Assembly: GCA_038748365.1 (NCBI GenBank)
Contig: JBCDIZ010000007.1
Location: 1-64,000, forward strand
Source of the DNA: Alterisphingorhabdus sp038748365
GTDB lineage: Bacteria; Pseudomonadota; Alphaproteobacteria; Sphingomonadales; Sphingomonadaceae
Length of the DNA: 64,000 nt
Direction: 5' to 3'
Part shown: positions 25,175 to 33,339 of the stretch, piece by piece
Layout: each line of letters starts with the position of its first letter
Numbering within the stretch: position 1 is the first letter of the stretch
Notes under the pieces: generated by a model
Database searches by the model: none
Told to the model about the DNA's origin: nothing
What the model saw: only the letters and a program-made list of their open reading frames with translations
Position numbers and translations under genes: made by a program

Positions 25175-26721
25175 ACGACCTGTTTGGCGAGGCCTTTATC
25201 GAGAGTTTTGGCCGTGTGCCGGAATTGCTCGCCGAGCATATCCAACTGGCCTTTTCCGCACTGGCGCTGGGGCTGGTGATCGCTCTGCCGCTTGCCGTCT
25301 GGGCCGCGCGCAGTCCGGTGGTGGCGCGCATAGCGCTCAGTTTTGCCAGCCTGATCCAGACCATCCCGGCGCTGGCATTGCTGGCGCTGTTCTATCCACT
25401 GCTGCTGGTGCTCAATACACTGCTAGGCGATATCATCACGCCGCTTGGGTTTCTACCTTCGCTGCTGGCGCTGATCCTCTATGCACTGCTGCCGATCCTG
25501 CGCAATGCGGTGACCGGGCTGCATGCGGTGGACCCGGCGCTCACCGAAGCCGCTGACGGCATCGGCATGACCTCGGCACAGAAATTGCGGCTGGTCGAGG
25601 CACCACTCGCCGCCCCCACTATTATGGCCGGTATTCGCACCGCCTCGGTCTGGACCATCGGCGCGGCCACATTGTCTACCACGGTTGGACAGCCGAGCCT
25701 GGGCGATCTCATCTTTGCCGGGCTGCAAACACAAAACTGGTCGCTGGTGCTGGCGGGATGCCTGTCTTCGGCGGCTTTGGCGATCCTTGTCGATACGCTG
25801 CTCGGCATGGTCGAATATGGCATCGCCCATCGCAGCCGCTGGCGGATCTGGGCCGGCCTCGGTCTTCTCGCGCTGGGGTTGTTGGTGGCGCTGCTGCCGC
25901 GCGGTGGTGGCGATGATGCCAATACCATTGTTATCGGTACCAAGCGCTTTTCCGAGCAATATATCCTCGCCCGCGTTGTCGGTCAGAGGTTAGAGGAAGC
26001 GGGCTATGCGGTGGAATATCGCGAGGGGCTCGGCTCGGCGGTGCTGTTTCAGGCGGTGGCCAATGGCGATGTCGATATTTCGGTCGATTATGCCGGAACC
26101 ATCTGGACCAATGAGATGGACCGCACCGACCGCAAGCCGCGCGACGAGATGCTCGAAGAAATCACCCGCTGGGTCGATAGCGAGCATGGCACGCTGCTGG
26201 TAGGCGCGCTGGGCTTTGAGAACACCTATGCTTTTGCGGTGCGGCCTGAGGATGCCGAGCGGCTTGGGCTGGAAAGCCTGGATGATCTGGCGCGCGTGTC
26301 ACAGCAATTCACCTTCGGCACCGATCTGGAATTTCTCGAACGACCCGAATGGAAAGCCGTCAAAGCCGCCTATCCGCTCCGGTTCAAAGAGAAGCGCGCT
26401 TTTGAACCCACCTTTATGTATCGCGCGCTTTCCAGCGGTCAGGCAGACGTTATTTCCGCCTTCTCCTCCGATGGCAGGGTAGCTGCGTATAATTTCGTGG
26501 TTTTGAGCGATCCTGAAGGCGCGGTGCCGAGCTATGATGCGATGTTAATGTTGACCGGCAAGCGCCGCGCAGATGCCAAACTGGTGGCAGCGCTGAAACC
26601 TCTGATCGGCGCAATTCCGGTTGAGAAAATGCGCGCTGCCAATTATCGCGTTGACCGGGATGAGGACAAGCAAAGCCCGTCAGTGGCCGCGCGGTGGTTA
26701 AGACAGGAATTGGGGTTGTAG
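25171..26721 (+). CDS. glycine betaine-type permease fused to its binding protein
   Basis: A 516-residue fusion. Residues about 1-240 are an OpuCB-like permease with several helices and the coupling segment EAADGIGMTSAQKLRLVEAP; from about 250 a QAT-type (OpuAC / OsmF) binding domain begins, with TIVIGTKRFSEQYILARVVG and SVDYAGTIWTNEMDR. The fusion tethers the receptor to the membrane, so there is no separate binding protein. It overlaps the ATPase gene by ATGA, and the next gene starts at the base after its stop. Substrate is inferred from family only. Confidence 0.92.
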   Translation: MNDLFGEAFIESFGRVPELLAEHIQLAFSALALGLVIALPLAVWAARSPVVARIALSFASLIQTIPALALLALFYPLLLVLNTLLGDIITPLGFLPSLLALILYALLPILRNAVTGLHAVDPALTEAADGIGMTSAQKLRLVEAPLAAPTIMAGIRTASVWTIGAATLSTTVGQPSLGDLIFAGLQTQNWSLVLAGCLSSAALAILVDTLLGMVEYGIAHRSRWRIWAGLGLLALGLLVALLPRGGGDDANTIVIGTKRFSEQYILARVVGQRLEEAGYAVEYREGLGSAVLFQAVANGDVDISVDYAGTIWTNEMDRTDRKPRDEMLEEITRWVDSEHGTLLVGALGFENTYAFAVRPEDAERLGLESLDDLARVSQQFTFGTDLEFLERPEWKAVKAAYPLRFKEKRAFEPTFMYRALSSGQADVISAFSSDGRVAAYNFVVLSDPEGAVPSYDAMLMLTGKRRADAKLVAALKPLIGAIPVEKMRAANYRVDRDEDKQSPSVAARWLRQELGL

Positions 26722-27255
26722 ATGCTTTCCATTCGCCTCTTTTGGGTCGTTCTTATCGCGCCGCTGCTATTCTGGGCCAGCGCCGCGCAGGCAGCGGTTA
26801 CCATCACCTTTTACAGCCATGATTTCGGCAGCAGCTTCCCGCATGCCTTTGTGGTGTTGAAGGGTACTGTCGATTCCACCGGCGACAAGGTGGACATCAA
26901 TTACGGCTTTACCGCGGTCAATGTCTCGCCCAACATCCTGTTCGGATCAGTCAAGGGCAAGATCGAGACCAGCAAAGCCAAATATGTCGCCAGCAGCGAT
27001 CCGCATTTCTCCATGGTGTTGAACGACAAGCAATATTATGCGGTGATCGCCAAAATGGTCGAATGGCGTGACTGGCCACAGAAAAGCTATAATCTCAATC
27101 AGCATAATTGCGTGCATTTTGTCGCTGAGGTGGCGCGGACCTTGGGCCTCAAGACCAATGCCAAGACCAAATATTGGAAAAAACCGAAAAGCTTTCTGCG
27201 CGAGGTGCGGAAACTCAACCCGAGTGTGCGCGTCGCGGCCAATGCGCCGGATTAG
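26722..27255 (+). CDS. exported protein, putative permuted papain-like fold
   Basis: A 177-residue protein with a signal peptide ending near residue 25 (ASAAQAAV). His41 in SFPHAFVVLKG and Cys130-x-His132 in NQHNCVHFVAEVARTLG are spaced as in permuted papain-like proteins (NlpC/P60-like, LRAT or YiiX type), where His comes first and Cys opens a helix as NCxHF. That would suggest an amidase, peptidase or acyltransferase in the periplasm. It starts at the base directly after the stop of the betaine permease fusion, so it is tightly coupled. The fold call is my inference. Confidence 0.6.
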   Translation: MLSIRLFWVVLIAPLLFWASAAQAAVTITFYSHDFGSSFPHAFVVLKGTVDSTGDKVDINYGFTAVNVSPNILFGSVKGKIETSKAKYVASSDPHFSMVLNDKQYYAVIAKMVEWRDWPQKSYNLNQHNCVHFVAEVARTLGLKTNAKTKYWKKPKSFLREVRKLNPSVRVAANAPD

Positions 27256-27273
27256 AGCCAGAGCCCAGCCACA

Positions 27274-27346
27274 CCGTTCGTCTCGAGCGTAGTCGAGAGA
27301 CAGGATGGTACACGCAACGTGTCTCGACTTCGCTCGACACGAACGG
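27274..27346. repeat. REP-like inverted pair
   Basis: CCGTTCGTCTCGAGCGTAGT and, inverted, CTCGACTTCGCTCGACACG with the closing GAACGG, near-identical in design to the element at 10825-10899. It lies between the papain-like gene and the convergent DNA glycosylase gene. Confidence 0.8.
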
Positions 27347-27367
27347 ATGGGACGTGCTTAGACGCAC

Positions 27368-27985
27368 CTACAAAGCCGCATTATTGTAGCAATGCCAGGT
27401 CAGGATCGCGATGCTGCCGCGATGCGGGGACCAGGGATCGGCCAGTGCACGGGTTTCCTTTTCGGACGGCCGTTCTTCCAGCCCCAATATTTTGCCAATA
27501 CCGGCCTGCACCGCCAGATCACCAGCGGGCCAGATATCGGGGCGACCAACTGCGAACAGCAGGTAAATCTCCGCCGACCAGCGGCCAATCCCCTTGATCT
27601 GGGTGAGCTCAGCAATCGCGGTTTCGTCATCATCGGGGAGGTCATCCAGATTAACTGCACCCGACAGCACCAGTTCCGCCAGCGACCGGGCATAGCCCTG
27701 CTTCTGCCGCGACAGGCCACAGCCGCGCAATGCATCAAAATCGTGCGCAATCAGCGCTTCCGCCGGACATCCCTCGCCCAGCAAGCCTTCCAACTTGTTC
27801 CATACCGATGCGGCCGCTGCGACGCTGACCTGTTGACCGACAATGGTGCGCAGCAAGGTCGCATAGCCGGTGGGGCGCAATCTCGGTTCGGGATAGCCGA
27901 CCAGATCAAGCGCCCGAGCAATGCCCGGCTCCACCGCGGCGACGCTATCAATGCCCTGCCTCAACTGGTCTGTGCTTAATCCCAT
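27368..27985 (-). CDS. DNA-3-methyladenine glycosylase II (HhH-GPD)
   Basis: A 205-residue base-excision glycosylase of the AlkA group, which removes alkylated purines. The helix-hairpin-helix lies at 128-139 (TQIKGIGRWSAE) and the catalytic aspartate is Asp156 in WPAGDLAVQ. There is an N-terminal GYATLLRTIVGQQVSVAAA segment common to the group. It lacks the extra N-terminal domain of E. coli AlkA and the FeS cluster of MutY/Nth. It is a single gene convergent with the papain-like gene. Confidence 0.9.
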   Translation of the reverse strand: MGLSTDQLRQGIDSVAAVEPGIARALDLVGYPEPRLRPTGYATLLRTIVGQQVSVAAAASVWNKLEGLLGEGCPAEALIAHDFDALRGCGLSRQKQGYARSLAELVLSGAVNLDDLPDDDETAIAELTQIKGIGRWSAEIYLLFAVGRPDIWPAGDLAVQAGIGKILGLEERPSEKETRALADPWSPHRGSIAILTWHCYNNAAL

Positions 27986-28104
27986 AGTGTTTATCTTTCA
28001 TGGCTTTAGCGATGAAATGCGCCATCACACTCTTGCAAAAATCAACACAGGGCGACATATCGGCGCAGATATTTTGACCGAAGTGATAACGGGATGACCA
28101 GATT

Positions 28105-28422
28105 ATGCCAGAATTGATTGTTGTCGACCGCGACGGAAATGAAAAAGCTGTTGAGGCCGAATCTGGACTTTCAGTGATGGAGGCCATTCGCGACAATGGC
28201 TTTGACGAACTGCTGGCGCTCTGCGGTGGCTGCTGCTCTTGCGCCACATGCCATATCCATGTCGATGAGGCGTTTATGGAGAAAATCCCGGCAATGGATG
28301 AGGATGAGGACGATCTGCTGGAAAGCTCCGACCATCGTAATGACCAATCGCGGTTGAGTTGTCAGGTGATTATGACCGATGATCTGGCGGGCTTGAAGGT
28401 GGCGATTGCGCCTGAGGACTAA
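28105..28422 (+). CDS. 2Fe-2S ferredoxin (adrenodoxin type)
   Basis: A 105-residue ferredoxin. The cluster cysteines follow the vertebrate-adrenodoxin spacing: Cys40, Cys46, Cys49 (C-x5-C-x2-C) and Cys86 in LSCQVIM. CCSCATCHIHVDEAF and ESSDHRNDQSRLSC are typical of the bacterial P450-partner and Isc-type ferredoxins. An extra Cys43-Cys44 in the loop is unusual but not ligand-like. It likely passes electrons to a cytochrome P450 or dioxygenase; none is adjacent. Single gene, followed by a REP-like repeat. Confidence 0.93.
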   Translation: MPELIVVDRDGNEKAVEAESGLSVMEAIRDNGFDELLALCGGCCSCATCHIHVDEAFMEKIPAMDEDEDDLLESSDHRNDQSRLSCQVIMTDDLAGLKVAIAPED

Positions 28423-28431
28423 GTCTCCATA

Positions 28432-28510
28432 CCGTTCGGGCTGAGCCTGTCGAAGCCCCGTACTTTTTTGAAGGGAAGTACGGCCCTTCGACAACCTCAG
28501 GGCGAACGGG
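28432..28510. repeat. REP-like inverted pair (CTGAGCCTGTCGAAG type)
   Basis: CCGTTCGGGCTGAGCCTGTC at the left and CTTCGACAACCTCAGGGCG with closing GAACGGG at the right form an inverted pair around GCCCCGTACTTTTTT and GGGAAGTACGGCCC, which also pair. It is a diverged relative of 23322-23403. Confidence 0.8.
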
Positions 28511-28519
28511 CGTTATATC

Positions 28520-29287
28520 TTACCGCAAAGCAATGCCACCCGGCGTGACAGGATATCCCGCTGCATCCAGCTTCTCGCTCAGCTCCGACACACAGCGCGC
28601 CAGTTGCTCGGCATCAGTAGATCGCACGACAAAATTCGCGCCTACCCGGCCGTCGCGGAAAAAGGGGTAGCTGCCGATCTGGCAGTCGGGATAGGCGTCC
28701 ACTACAGCGCTTAGTAGATCAGCCACTTCGCTTTCCGCCGTCCAGCAACCCAACGTCTCGGAGATCAACGGCGCGCCACCTTCCAATGTGCCGGTGAGCG
28801 CATCAAGCATCCCCGCCATGATATGCGGCACCCCGGCCATAATAAAGATATTGCCACGCCGAATGCCCGGCGCACCAGACATGCGATTCTCGATCAGCTC
28901 GGCGCCATCAGGCACCCGCGCCATGCGCAACCGCGCCTCGGTCACGCCACCCTTATCGGCATAATAGCTTTCCAATACCGCTTTGGCCTTAGGATGGACG
29001 ATCACATCGACCCCTAGCGCAGCCGAGATCGCGTCTACGGTAATATCATCATGCGTCGGCCCGATACCGCCGGTGGTAAACAGATAATCATTGCGCGCGC
29101 GCAGCGTGTTCACCGCCTCGACTATCGCCGCCTCATCATCCGACACCACCCGCACTTCGGCGAGGCGAATGCCTTGCACATTCAGCCATGTAGCCAGTTG
29201 GGCGACATTTTTGTCCTGGGTGCGGCCGGAGAGAATCTCATCGCCGATAACCACCATCCCGGCGGTCCAGATCTTTGTCTCATTCAT
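28520..29287 (-). CDS. CinA-like molybdopterin-binding domain protein
   Basis: A 255-residue protein with the MoCF_biosynth / CinA N-terminal domain (IGDEILSGRTQDKN near residue 15, TTGGIGPTHDDITVDAIS near 80). Members bind molybdopterin-like or pyridine-nucleotide substrates; the CinA amidase domain is missing, so this is the shorter stand-alone form common in sphingomonads. I chose the ATG at 29287 because the longer frame upstream lacks family similarity and runs into the start region of the map gene. Function is open. Confidence 0.88.
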   Translation of the reverse strand: MNETKIWTAGMVVIGDEILSGRTQDKNVAQLATWLNVQGIRLAEVRVVSDDEAAIVEAVNTLRARNDYLFTTGGIGPTHDDITVDAISAALGVDVIVHPKAKAVLESYYADKGGVTEARLRMARVPDGAELIENRMSGAPGIRRGNIFIMAGVPHIMAGMLDALTGTLEGGAPLISETLGCWTAESEVADLLSAVVDAYPDCQIGSYPFFRDGRVGANFVVRSTDAEQLARCVSELSEKLDAAGYPVTPGGIALR

Positions 29288-29351
29288 GCCCGCCTCATAG
29301 CGGACACAATGCCTCTCGCAAAGCAGGATATCATTCGCTATATTGAACACT

Positions 29352-30179
29352 ATGACAGAATATGCACTCTTGGCAGCAGATGGCCCAATGCCCGTCCGTG
29401 ATGGCACCATTAAACTGCACGATGCCGCCGGTTTTGAAGGCATGCGCCGCGCCGGGCGACTGGCTGCGGAAATTCTCGACGCGCTGGCACCGCATGTGGT
29501 GCCCGGTGTCAGCACGGGCCAACTCGACGATCTGGTGCGCGAGCATATGCTGCGCGAGGGTGGTGTCCCGGCGACGCTCGGCTATCGCGGCTATACCCAT
29601 AGCTGCTGCACCTCGATCAACCATGTCATCTGCCACGGCATCCCCAGCGACAAGAAGCTGAAAAATGGCGACATCGTCAATATCGACGTGACGCCGATCC
29701 TTGATGGCTGGCATGGCGACACCAGCCGTATGTATCTCGTCGGAGATGCACCGCTGAAAGCGCGCATGCTGGTCGATGTGACCTATGAATGCCTGATGCT
29801 GGGCATCGAACAGGCAAAACCGGGCAATCATCTCGGCGATATCGGCCATGCGATCCAGAGCCATGCGCAAAAGCATCGCTATGGCGTGGTCCGTGATTTT
29901 TGTGGCCATGGTCTGGGGCGGGTATTCCATGACGAGCCTGAGGTTGTCCATCTCGGCACGCCCGGCACCGGACCGGAATTGCGTCCGGGGATGTTCTTCA
30001 CCATCGAACCGATGATCAATATCGGCAAACCGGCGGGCAAGATCCTCAACGATGGCTGGACTGCTGTGACCCGCGACAAATCACTGTCGGCACAGTTTGA
30101 GCACAGTATCGGGATTACCGAAGATGGTTGCGAGATATTTACGCAGAGCCCGGCAGGGCTGCATAAGCCGCCTTATTGA
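29352..30179 (+). CDS. map: methionine aminopeptidase type I
   Basis: A 275-residue enzyme that removes the initiator methionine from new proteins. The five metal ligands lie in VNIDVTPILDGWHGDTSR (two Asp), CGHGLGRVFHDEP (His), FTIEPM (Glu) and the C-terminal QFEHSIGITEDG (Glu). I start it at the ATG at 29352 rather than the in-frame TTG nine bases upstream. It is divergent from the CinA-like gene with 64 bases between, and followed by a GGGGAGG repeat. Confidence 0.95.
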   Translation: MTEYALLAADGPMPVRDGTIKLHDAAGFEGMRRAGRLAAEILDALAPHVVPGVSTGQLDDLVREHMLREGGVPATLGYRGYTHSCCTSINHVICHGIPSDKKLKNGDIVNIDVTPILDGWHGDTSRMYLVGDAPLKARMLVDVTYECLMLGIEQAKPGNHLGDIGHAIQSHAQKHRYGVVRDFCGHGLGRVFHDEPEVVHLGTPGTGPELRPGMFFTIEPMINIGKPAGKILNDGWTAVTRDKSLSAQFEHSIGITEDGCEIFTQSPAGLHKPPY

Positions 30180-30224
30180 TAGGGCTTCTTTCTGACTGCA
30201 CCGTCCATCGCGCCTTGCGGCGCG

Positions 30225-30362
30225 ACCCCTCCGTCTGCGCTTCGTGCAGCCACCTCCCCATTGCTGCGCAACGGGGAGGAGAAATAGTCATCTCCTCCCT
30301 GTGCCGAAGGCATGGGGAGGTGGCAGGCACCGAAGCGAAGCGCAGGTGACTGACGGAGGGGT
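30225..30362. repeat. GGGGAGG-type inverted repeat pair
   Basis: ACCCCTCCGTCTGCGCTTCG on the left and CGCAGGTGACTGACGGAGGGGT in part on the right pair as outer arms; inside, CCACCTCCCCATTGC and GGCATGGGGAGGTGG pair again. The element separates map from the alcohol dehydrogenase gene, whose spurious upstream ORF extension comes from it. Confidence 0.75.
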
Positions 30363-30465
30363 AAGTGCGCAATGCCGAGGCCCAGCGCGGCATTTGATGA
30401 TTTCCACTGGACCCAGACCAGCAACTGTGCCTAATCTTTGTAAAAAAGATATGGGAGAGAATATA

Positions 30466-32682
30466 ATGGCCGAGAAAGGCTGGAAGCGCATTTGCGCGGT
30501 TGCTGCCGCAATGGTCCTGCCCCTCATGCTGAGTGCGTGCGATCAGCTCAATAGTGAAGCTGGTGGGAGCGAAGAAACCGTCGGCAGCACCATGGTCGAT
30601 GGCGCGTATCTCAAAACCGGCGGCGATGGCAGCAACTGGGCCGCTATCGGCTTCAGCTATGATGAGCAGCGATACAGCCCGCTGAACCAGATCAATACAG
30701 AGAATGTCGGTGACCTCGGCCTCGCTTGGCATGTTGATCTGCCCGATGCGCGGGGTCAGGAGGCGACGCCGGTGGTGGTTGATGGTGTCATCTATATCTC
30801 CACCGCCTGGTCCAAGGTGATGGCCTTTGATGCCGCCAGCGGCGAGGAACTGTGGCGCTTCGACCCTGAAGTCGACAAGGCGGTCGGCGTCAATGCCTGT
30901 TGCGATGTCGTCAATCGCGGCGTTGCGGTCTATCAGGGCAAGGTGTTTGTTGGCACGCTGGACGGGCGGCTGATCGCGCTCGATGCTGGCACCGGCGCGC
31001 GGCTGTGGTCGAAACAGACCACCGACAGAAGCAAACCCTATACCATAACCGGCGCGCCGCGTGTGGTGAAGGATATGGTGCTGATCGGCAATGGCGGCGC
31101 CGAGTTTGGCGTGCGCGGTTATATCAGCGCCTACGATATCCAGAACGGCAATATGAAATGGCGCTTCTACACCGTGCCCAATCCCGATGGCGAACCCGAT
31201 GGCGCAGCCAGCGATGAGGTGATGCAGCAGGCCGCGGCACGCACATGGTCCGATGCCGGTGACTGGAAAGATTCCGGTGGCGGCGGCACCGTCTGGGATG
31301 CGATTGTCTATGACCATGAACTCGACCAACTGTATATCGGCGTCGGCAATGGCAATCCGTGGAACCATGGCCTGCGCTCCAATGGCGAGGGCGATAATCT
31401 GTTCCTGTCATCAGTGGTCGCGCTCAAGCCGGACACTGGCGAATATCTCTGGCACTATCAGGAGACGCCAGCCGAAACATGGGACTTTACCGCGACCCAA
31501 CCGATCATCCTCGCTGATCTCACCATCGAGGGCGAAGAACGCAAAGTGCTGATGCAGGCGCCCAAAAACGGGTTCTTCTTCGTCATTGATCGCACCAATG
31601 GCGATCTGATTTCCGCCGAACCGTTTATTGAGGGCATCAACTGGGCCACTGGCTATGACATGGAAACCGGCCGTCCGATCGAGACACCGGAAGCACGTTT
31701 CTACAAAACCGGCGAGATGTTCATCTCGCTGCCCTCGGCACTGGGCGCGCATAATTGGCATCCGATGAGCTATAATCCTGATGCGGGTCTGGTCTATATC
31801 CCGGCGCAGAAGATCGCATCGGGCTATCTCGCACCGGTGACCGAACTGGATAGCCAGCGCAAGTCACTCGGTTTCAATACCGGCGGCAGCAATGAGGGCG
31901 CCTCCATGCCCGATGACATCAATTTCATGAAGGCCGCGATTGCCGCGACCACCGGCCAGCTAGTAGCTTTTGACCCGGCCAAAGGCGAGGTTGCATGGAC
32001 TGTCGACCATCAGACGCCATGGAATGGCGGCACCATGACCACCGCGGGCGGACTGGTGTTTCAGGGCACATCGCTCGGTGAAATGCGGGCCTATGATGCT
32101 AAGACCGGCGAGCAGCTCTGGTCTTGGGACAGCCAGTCGGGGATACTCGGTGGGGCATCCACCTTCCTTGTCGATGGCGAGCAGCATATTGCCTTTCTCA
32201 CCAGCAAGGGCGGCGCGTTCCCGCTAGTTGCCGGTGCCGCCGGTGGCGCGGCCAATCCAGTGCCCAATATCCCGCGGCTGATCGTGATGAAGTTGGGCGG
32301 CAGTTCAACCCTGCCCGACTTGCCGCCCGCAGATACCCCCGACTGGAGCAAGATCCCCGAGCAAGTCGCCACCGAGCCGCAAATTGCCGAAGGGCGTCAG
32401 CTCTATCTGCGTTATTGCCTCGTCTGCCATGGCGACAATGCGGTTGGCGGCGGTGTCCTGCCCGATCTGCGCCGCTCCGGCGTGCTAGGCGACAAGGAAA
32501 CATGGCAGTCTATCGTCCATGACGGTGCGCTCAGCCAGAATGGCATGGTCGCCTTTGCCCCGGTGATGAGTACAGAGGAGATCGAGACGATCCGCGGCTA
32601 TGTCATCAACCGCGCCGAATGGGGCCGCACTGTCGCCGAGGCTGAGAGCGGAGACGAAGAAGCATCATCAGCAGGCAATTAA
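30466..32682 (+). CDS. PQQ- and haem-dependent alcohol dehydrogenase (quinohaemoprotein, lipoprotein)
   Basis: A 738-residue periplasmic enzyme with an eight-bladed PQQ propeller and a C-terminal cytochrome c domain (CLVCH at 651-655, likely Met ligand near 694). The adjacent cysteines that form the vicinal disulfide over PQQ are Cys145-Cys146. The catalytic Asp340 lies in ETWDFTATQ; residue 342 is Thr, not the extra Asp of lanthanide-dependent XoxF enzymes, so a calcium type II quinohaemoprotein is expected. A lipobox Cys25 (LSAC) suggests membrane anchoring, unlike soluble relatives. The ATG at 30466 follows GGGAGAGA. No pqq genes lie in the window. Confidence 0.93.
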   Translation: MAEKGWKRICAVAAAMVLPLMLSACDQLNSEAGGSEETVGSTMVDGAYLKTGGDGSNWAAIGFSYDEQRYSPLNQINTENVGDLGLAWHVDLPDARGQEATPVVVDGVIYISTAWSKVMAFDAASGEELWRFDPEVDKAVGVNACCDVVNRGVAVYQGKVFVGTLDGRLIALDAGTGARLWSKQTTDRSKPYTITGAPRVVKDMVLIGNGGAEFGVRGYISAYDIQNGNMKWRFYTVPNPDGEPDGAASDEVMQQAAARTWSDAGDWKDSGGGGTVWDAIVYDHELDQLYIGVGNGNPWNHGLRSNGEGDNLFLSSVVALKPDTGEYLWHYQETPAETWDFTATQPIILADLTIEGEERKVLMQAPKNGFFFVIDRTNGDLISAEPFIEGINWATGYDMETGRPIETPEARFYKTGEMFISLPSALGAHNWHPMSYNPDAGLVYIPAQKIASGYLAPVTELDSQRKSLGFNTGGSNEGASMPDDINFMKAAIAATTGQLVAFDPAKGEVAWTVDHQTPWNGGTMTTAGGLVFQGTSLGEMRAYDAKTGEQLWSWDSQSGILGGASTFLVDGEQHIAFLTSKGGAFPLVAGAAGGAANPVPNIPRLIVMKLGGSSTLPDLPPADTPDWSKIPEQVATEPQIAEGRQLYLRYCLVCHGDNAVGGGVLPDLRRSGVLGDKETWQSIVHDGALSQNGMVAFAPVMSTEEIETIRGYVINRAEWGRTVAEAESGDEEASSAGN

Positions 32683-32708
32683 TGCCCAATATGCAGCCAC
32701 CCTCAGTA

Positions 32709-32735
32709 GCGACTGCCTAAATAATGGGCAGTCGC
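32709..32735 (+). terminator. hairpin after the alcohol dehydrogenase gene
   Basis: GCGACTGCC and GGCAGTCGC form a perfect 9-base stem around a 9-base AT-rich loop, 27 bases past the stop. The following T-run is weak (ATCTTTT, about 15 bases on), so Rho-independent termination is likely but not certain. Confidence 0.6.
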
Positions 32736-32782
32736 CATAGCTATCATCTTTTAATGCAAAGCAATTCTGGCACTTTGTCATT

Positions 32783-32797
32783 TGGCACGGTAATTGT
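32783..32797 (+). promoter_or_regulatory. sigma-54 promoter of glnB-glnA
   Basis: TGGCACGGTAATTGT matches the -24/-12 consensus TGGCAC-N5-TTGC with the invariant 11-base spacing between the GG and G(C) elements; the last base is T instead of C. Its site 78 bases before glnB fits control by sigma-54 and NtrC under nitrogen limitation. Confidence 0.8.
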
Positions 32798-32874
32798 TTG
32801 TCATTCATGTCAGGGACTCGCGTTTTCACGCAACATCCGTACAATTCAGATCAAAGCCAGATGAAAGATTGCCC

Positions 32875-33213
32875 ATGAAAAAGATCGAAGCAATCATTAA
32901 GCCATTCAAGCTCGATGAGGTCAAAGAGGCGCTGCATGAAGTCGGGGTATCCGGCATCACCGTCACCGAAGCCAAGGGGTTTGGCCGCCAGAAAGGCCAT
33001 ACCGAACTCTATCGCGGCGCTGAATATATTGTCGATTTTCTACCCAAGGTGAAGCTGGAGGTTGTGGTCGAAGATGGCCTGGCCGACCGCACCGTTGAAG
33101 CCATAGCCAATGCAGCGCAAACCGGCCGTATCGGCGATGGGAAGATTTTCGTCACTCCTATTGAAACCGTGTTGCGCATTCGCACCGGCGAGCGCGATGC
33201 AGATGCGCTCTAA
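32875..33213 (+). CDS. glnB: nitrogen regulatory protein P-II
   Basis: A 112-residue signalling protein, the standard P-II length. The T-loop holds Tyr51 in RGAEYIVDFLPKVKLE, the site of uridylylation by GlnD. B- and C-loop regions (TVEAIANAAQTGRIGDGKIF, RIRTGERDADAL) that bind ATP and 2-oxoglutarate are intact. It senses nitrogen and carbon status and controls glutamine synthetase adenylylation and NtrB. The ATG at 32875 gives the family start MKKIEAIIKPFKL. glnA follows 126 bases downstream under the same sigma-54 promoter. Confidence 0.97.
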   Translation: MKKIEAIIKPFKLDEVKEALHEVGVSGITVTEAKGFGRQKGHTELYRGAEYIVDFLPKVKLEVVVEDGLADRTVEAIANAAQTGRIGDGKIFVTPIETVLRIRTGERDADAL

Positions 33214-33339
33214 AGCGCGCTAACCGTCACAGTTTCTGAATATCCGCCACTTAGCATTCACATGACCAAAGCATAATTCCAAAACCATAAGTCCTAAAAT
33301 CATAAACCCACGCAATCGCAAATTTGAGGAAGACCCATT

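Noticed and set aside
29288..29515. 76-codon upstream extension of the CinA-like ORF
   Set aside because: It overlaps the start of map on the other strand and has no similarity to the family.
30244..30465. 74-codon upstream extension of the alcohol dehydrogenase ORF
   Set aside because: It translates an intergenic GGGGAGG repeat; the ATG at 30466 has a ribosome-binding site and gives a lipoprotein signal.
30466..32682. Lanthanide-dependent XoxF-type dehydrogenase
   Set aside because: The diagnostic second Asp is Thr342, and the protein carries a cytochrome c domain, which fits type II quinohaemoprotein enzymes.
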